Of a stretch of DNA of 23,130 nt, positions 22,640-23,130 are shown piece after piece (position 1 is the first letter of the stretch; each line of letters opens with the position of its first letter). The DNA comes from Botryllus schlosseri (Eukaryota > Chordata > Ascidiacea > Stolidobranchia > Styelidae). The notes under the pieces are model-generated. The model was given only the letters and a program-made list of their open reading frames with translations, did not search any database and had not been told where the DNA came from. Location of the stretch: the NCBI GenBank assembly GCA_000444245.1, contig ATSW01000811.1, positions 1-23,130 of the forward strand, in the 5' to 3' direction. The translations under genes were made by a program, and so were the position numbers.

Positions 22640-23130
22640 ATGACTGTGGGTATGATAAATTGGTCTGACCACACCCTGCATTCAACAATTACAGATATTC
22701 TTTATAAATTTGGTGAAAATTGGTTGGGATCATTAAATTCAGCATAGCATAAAATAAATAATACTAACAACATTAAAAAATAGAGTGAGACAAGTGGAGT
22801 TAGTAATAGGAGATGAGGTGTCTGAATAATTCTCTTTTAAATGAGCGATATGGAAGGTCTCGTATGGATGTAGGTATAGAATTCCAAATAACAGGACCGG
22901 CATAGTCGATTGATTTCTATGTGAGGTTGCTGGTGGGAGGGGGTATATGGATGTTGCCCATGGTATTGGTATTGGTATTGGTATCTGTTATTAGGACTGT
23001 CCCATCTCAAACAAGTCAAGATATAACAGTGTTTTTCTTCAGATTTACAGATTCTTTCAGACACCTTACTATTCAATCAATCAATCAGGTTTATTAATAT
23101 TTTCATCGTTTCAAAACATCACAAGACTGT
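22640..23130. other. AT-rich stretch with no supportable gene
   Basis: Apart from the GGTATT repeat I see no coding exon or element end. The 22141-22327 part carries an open plus-strand frame without recognisable motifs. Confidence 0.45.
22962..22984 (+). repeat. GGTATT short tandem repeat
   Basis: Nearly four copies of the hexamer GGTATT in a row near the right edge of the window, in sequence without other features. Confidence 0.9.

Noticed and set aside
1-23130. CRISPR array, retroviral or Polinton element, rRNA
   Set aside because: No regularly spaced repeats, no LTR pair, no polymerase, integrase or capsid motif and no ribosomal RNA sequence were seen.

Overview
This looks like a nuclear genomic window from an animal, most likely a marine invertebrate deuterostome such as an ascidian tunicate. 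That placement is inference. It rests on the lectin-bearing adhesion GPCR, short exons in long AT-rich introns, recurring TAGGCCTA-type words, and abundant small hAT-like elements. There is no operon structure and no bacterial, viral or retroviral gene.

The window is dominated by one gene on the minus strand, running from about 19947 down to its stop codon at 3196. I traced twenty exons by hand from splice signals, reading frame and family motifs. Nearly all junction phases agree and the summed exons divide by three, giving about 912 residues from the first exon I can assign. In order the product has: the C-terminal two thirds of a C-type lectin domain (CTLD, 19518-19947); a galactose-binding SUEL/rhamnose-binding-type lectin domain (15888-18813); a Ser/Thr-rich stalk (14308-14837); a short cysteine-containing HormR-like segment (13102-13706); a GAIN domain over six exons (8959-12748) ending in a canonical GPS site HL|T; and a complete seven-helix adhesion-GPCR core (3196-8416) with a short tail. 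A CTLD and a SUEL domain in tandem on one adhesion GPCR is the main finding. The 5' end was not found; weak upstream candidate exons lie at 21245-21347, 21776-21989 and 22328-22627.

A second key observation is a 192-bp hairpin-like MITE at 14558-14749 that sits inside the Ser/Thr-rich exon. Removing 192 bp plus an 8-bp target duplication puts the two halves back into one frame. As it stands, reading through the element meets a stop, but the element also carries a phase-compatible splice acceptor.

The introns are crowded with non-autonomous transposons: a 260-bp MITE with a perfect 8-bp target duplication (6552-6827); two copies of one hAT-like element (9519-10002 and 16604-17335), the second interrupted by a tRNA-derived SINE flanked by a 10-bp duplication (16836-17091); a 404-bp long inverted repeat (17724-18127); MITEs at 18291-18532, 4047-4376 and about 2671-2879; a hAT-like fragment at 19987-20809; and five copies of a TCCGACTCC-rich repeat family.

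Below 3196 (downstream of the receptor gene) there is mostly repeat or featureless sequence, with one possible 3' terminal exon of another minus-strand gene at 828-1004. Above 20809 only weak candidates, a degenerate tRNA-derived fragment and a short GGTATT repeat were seen.
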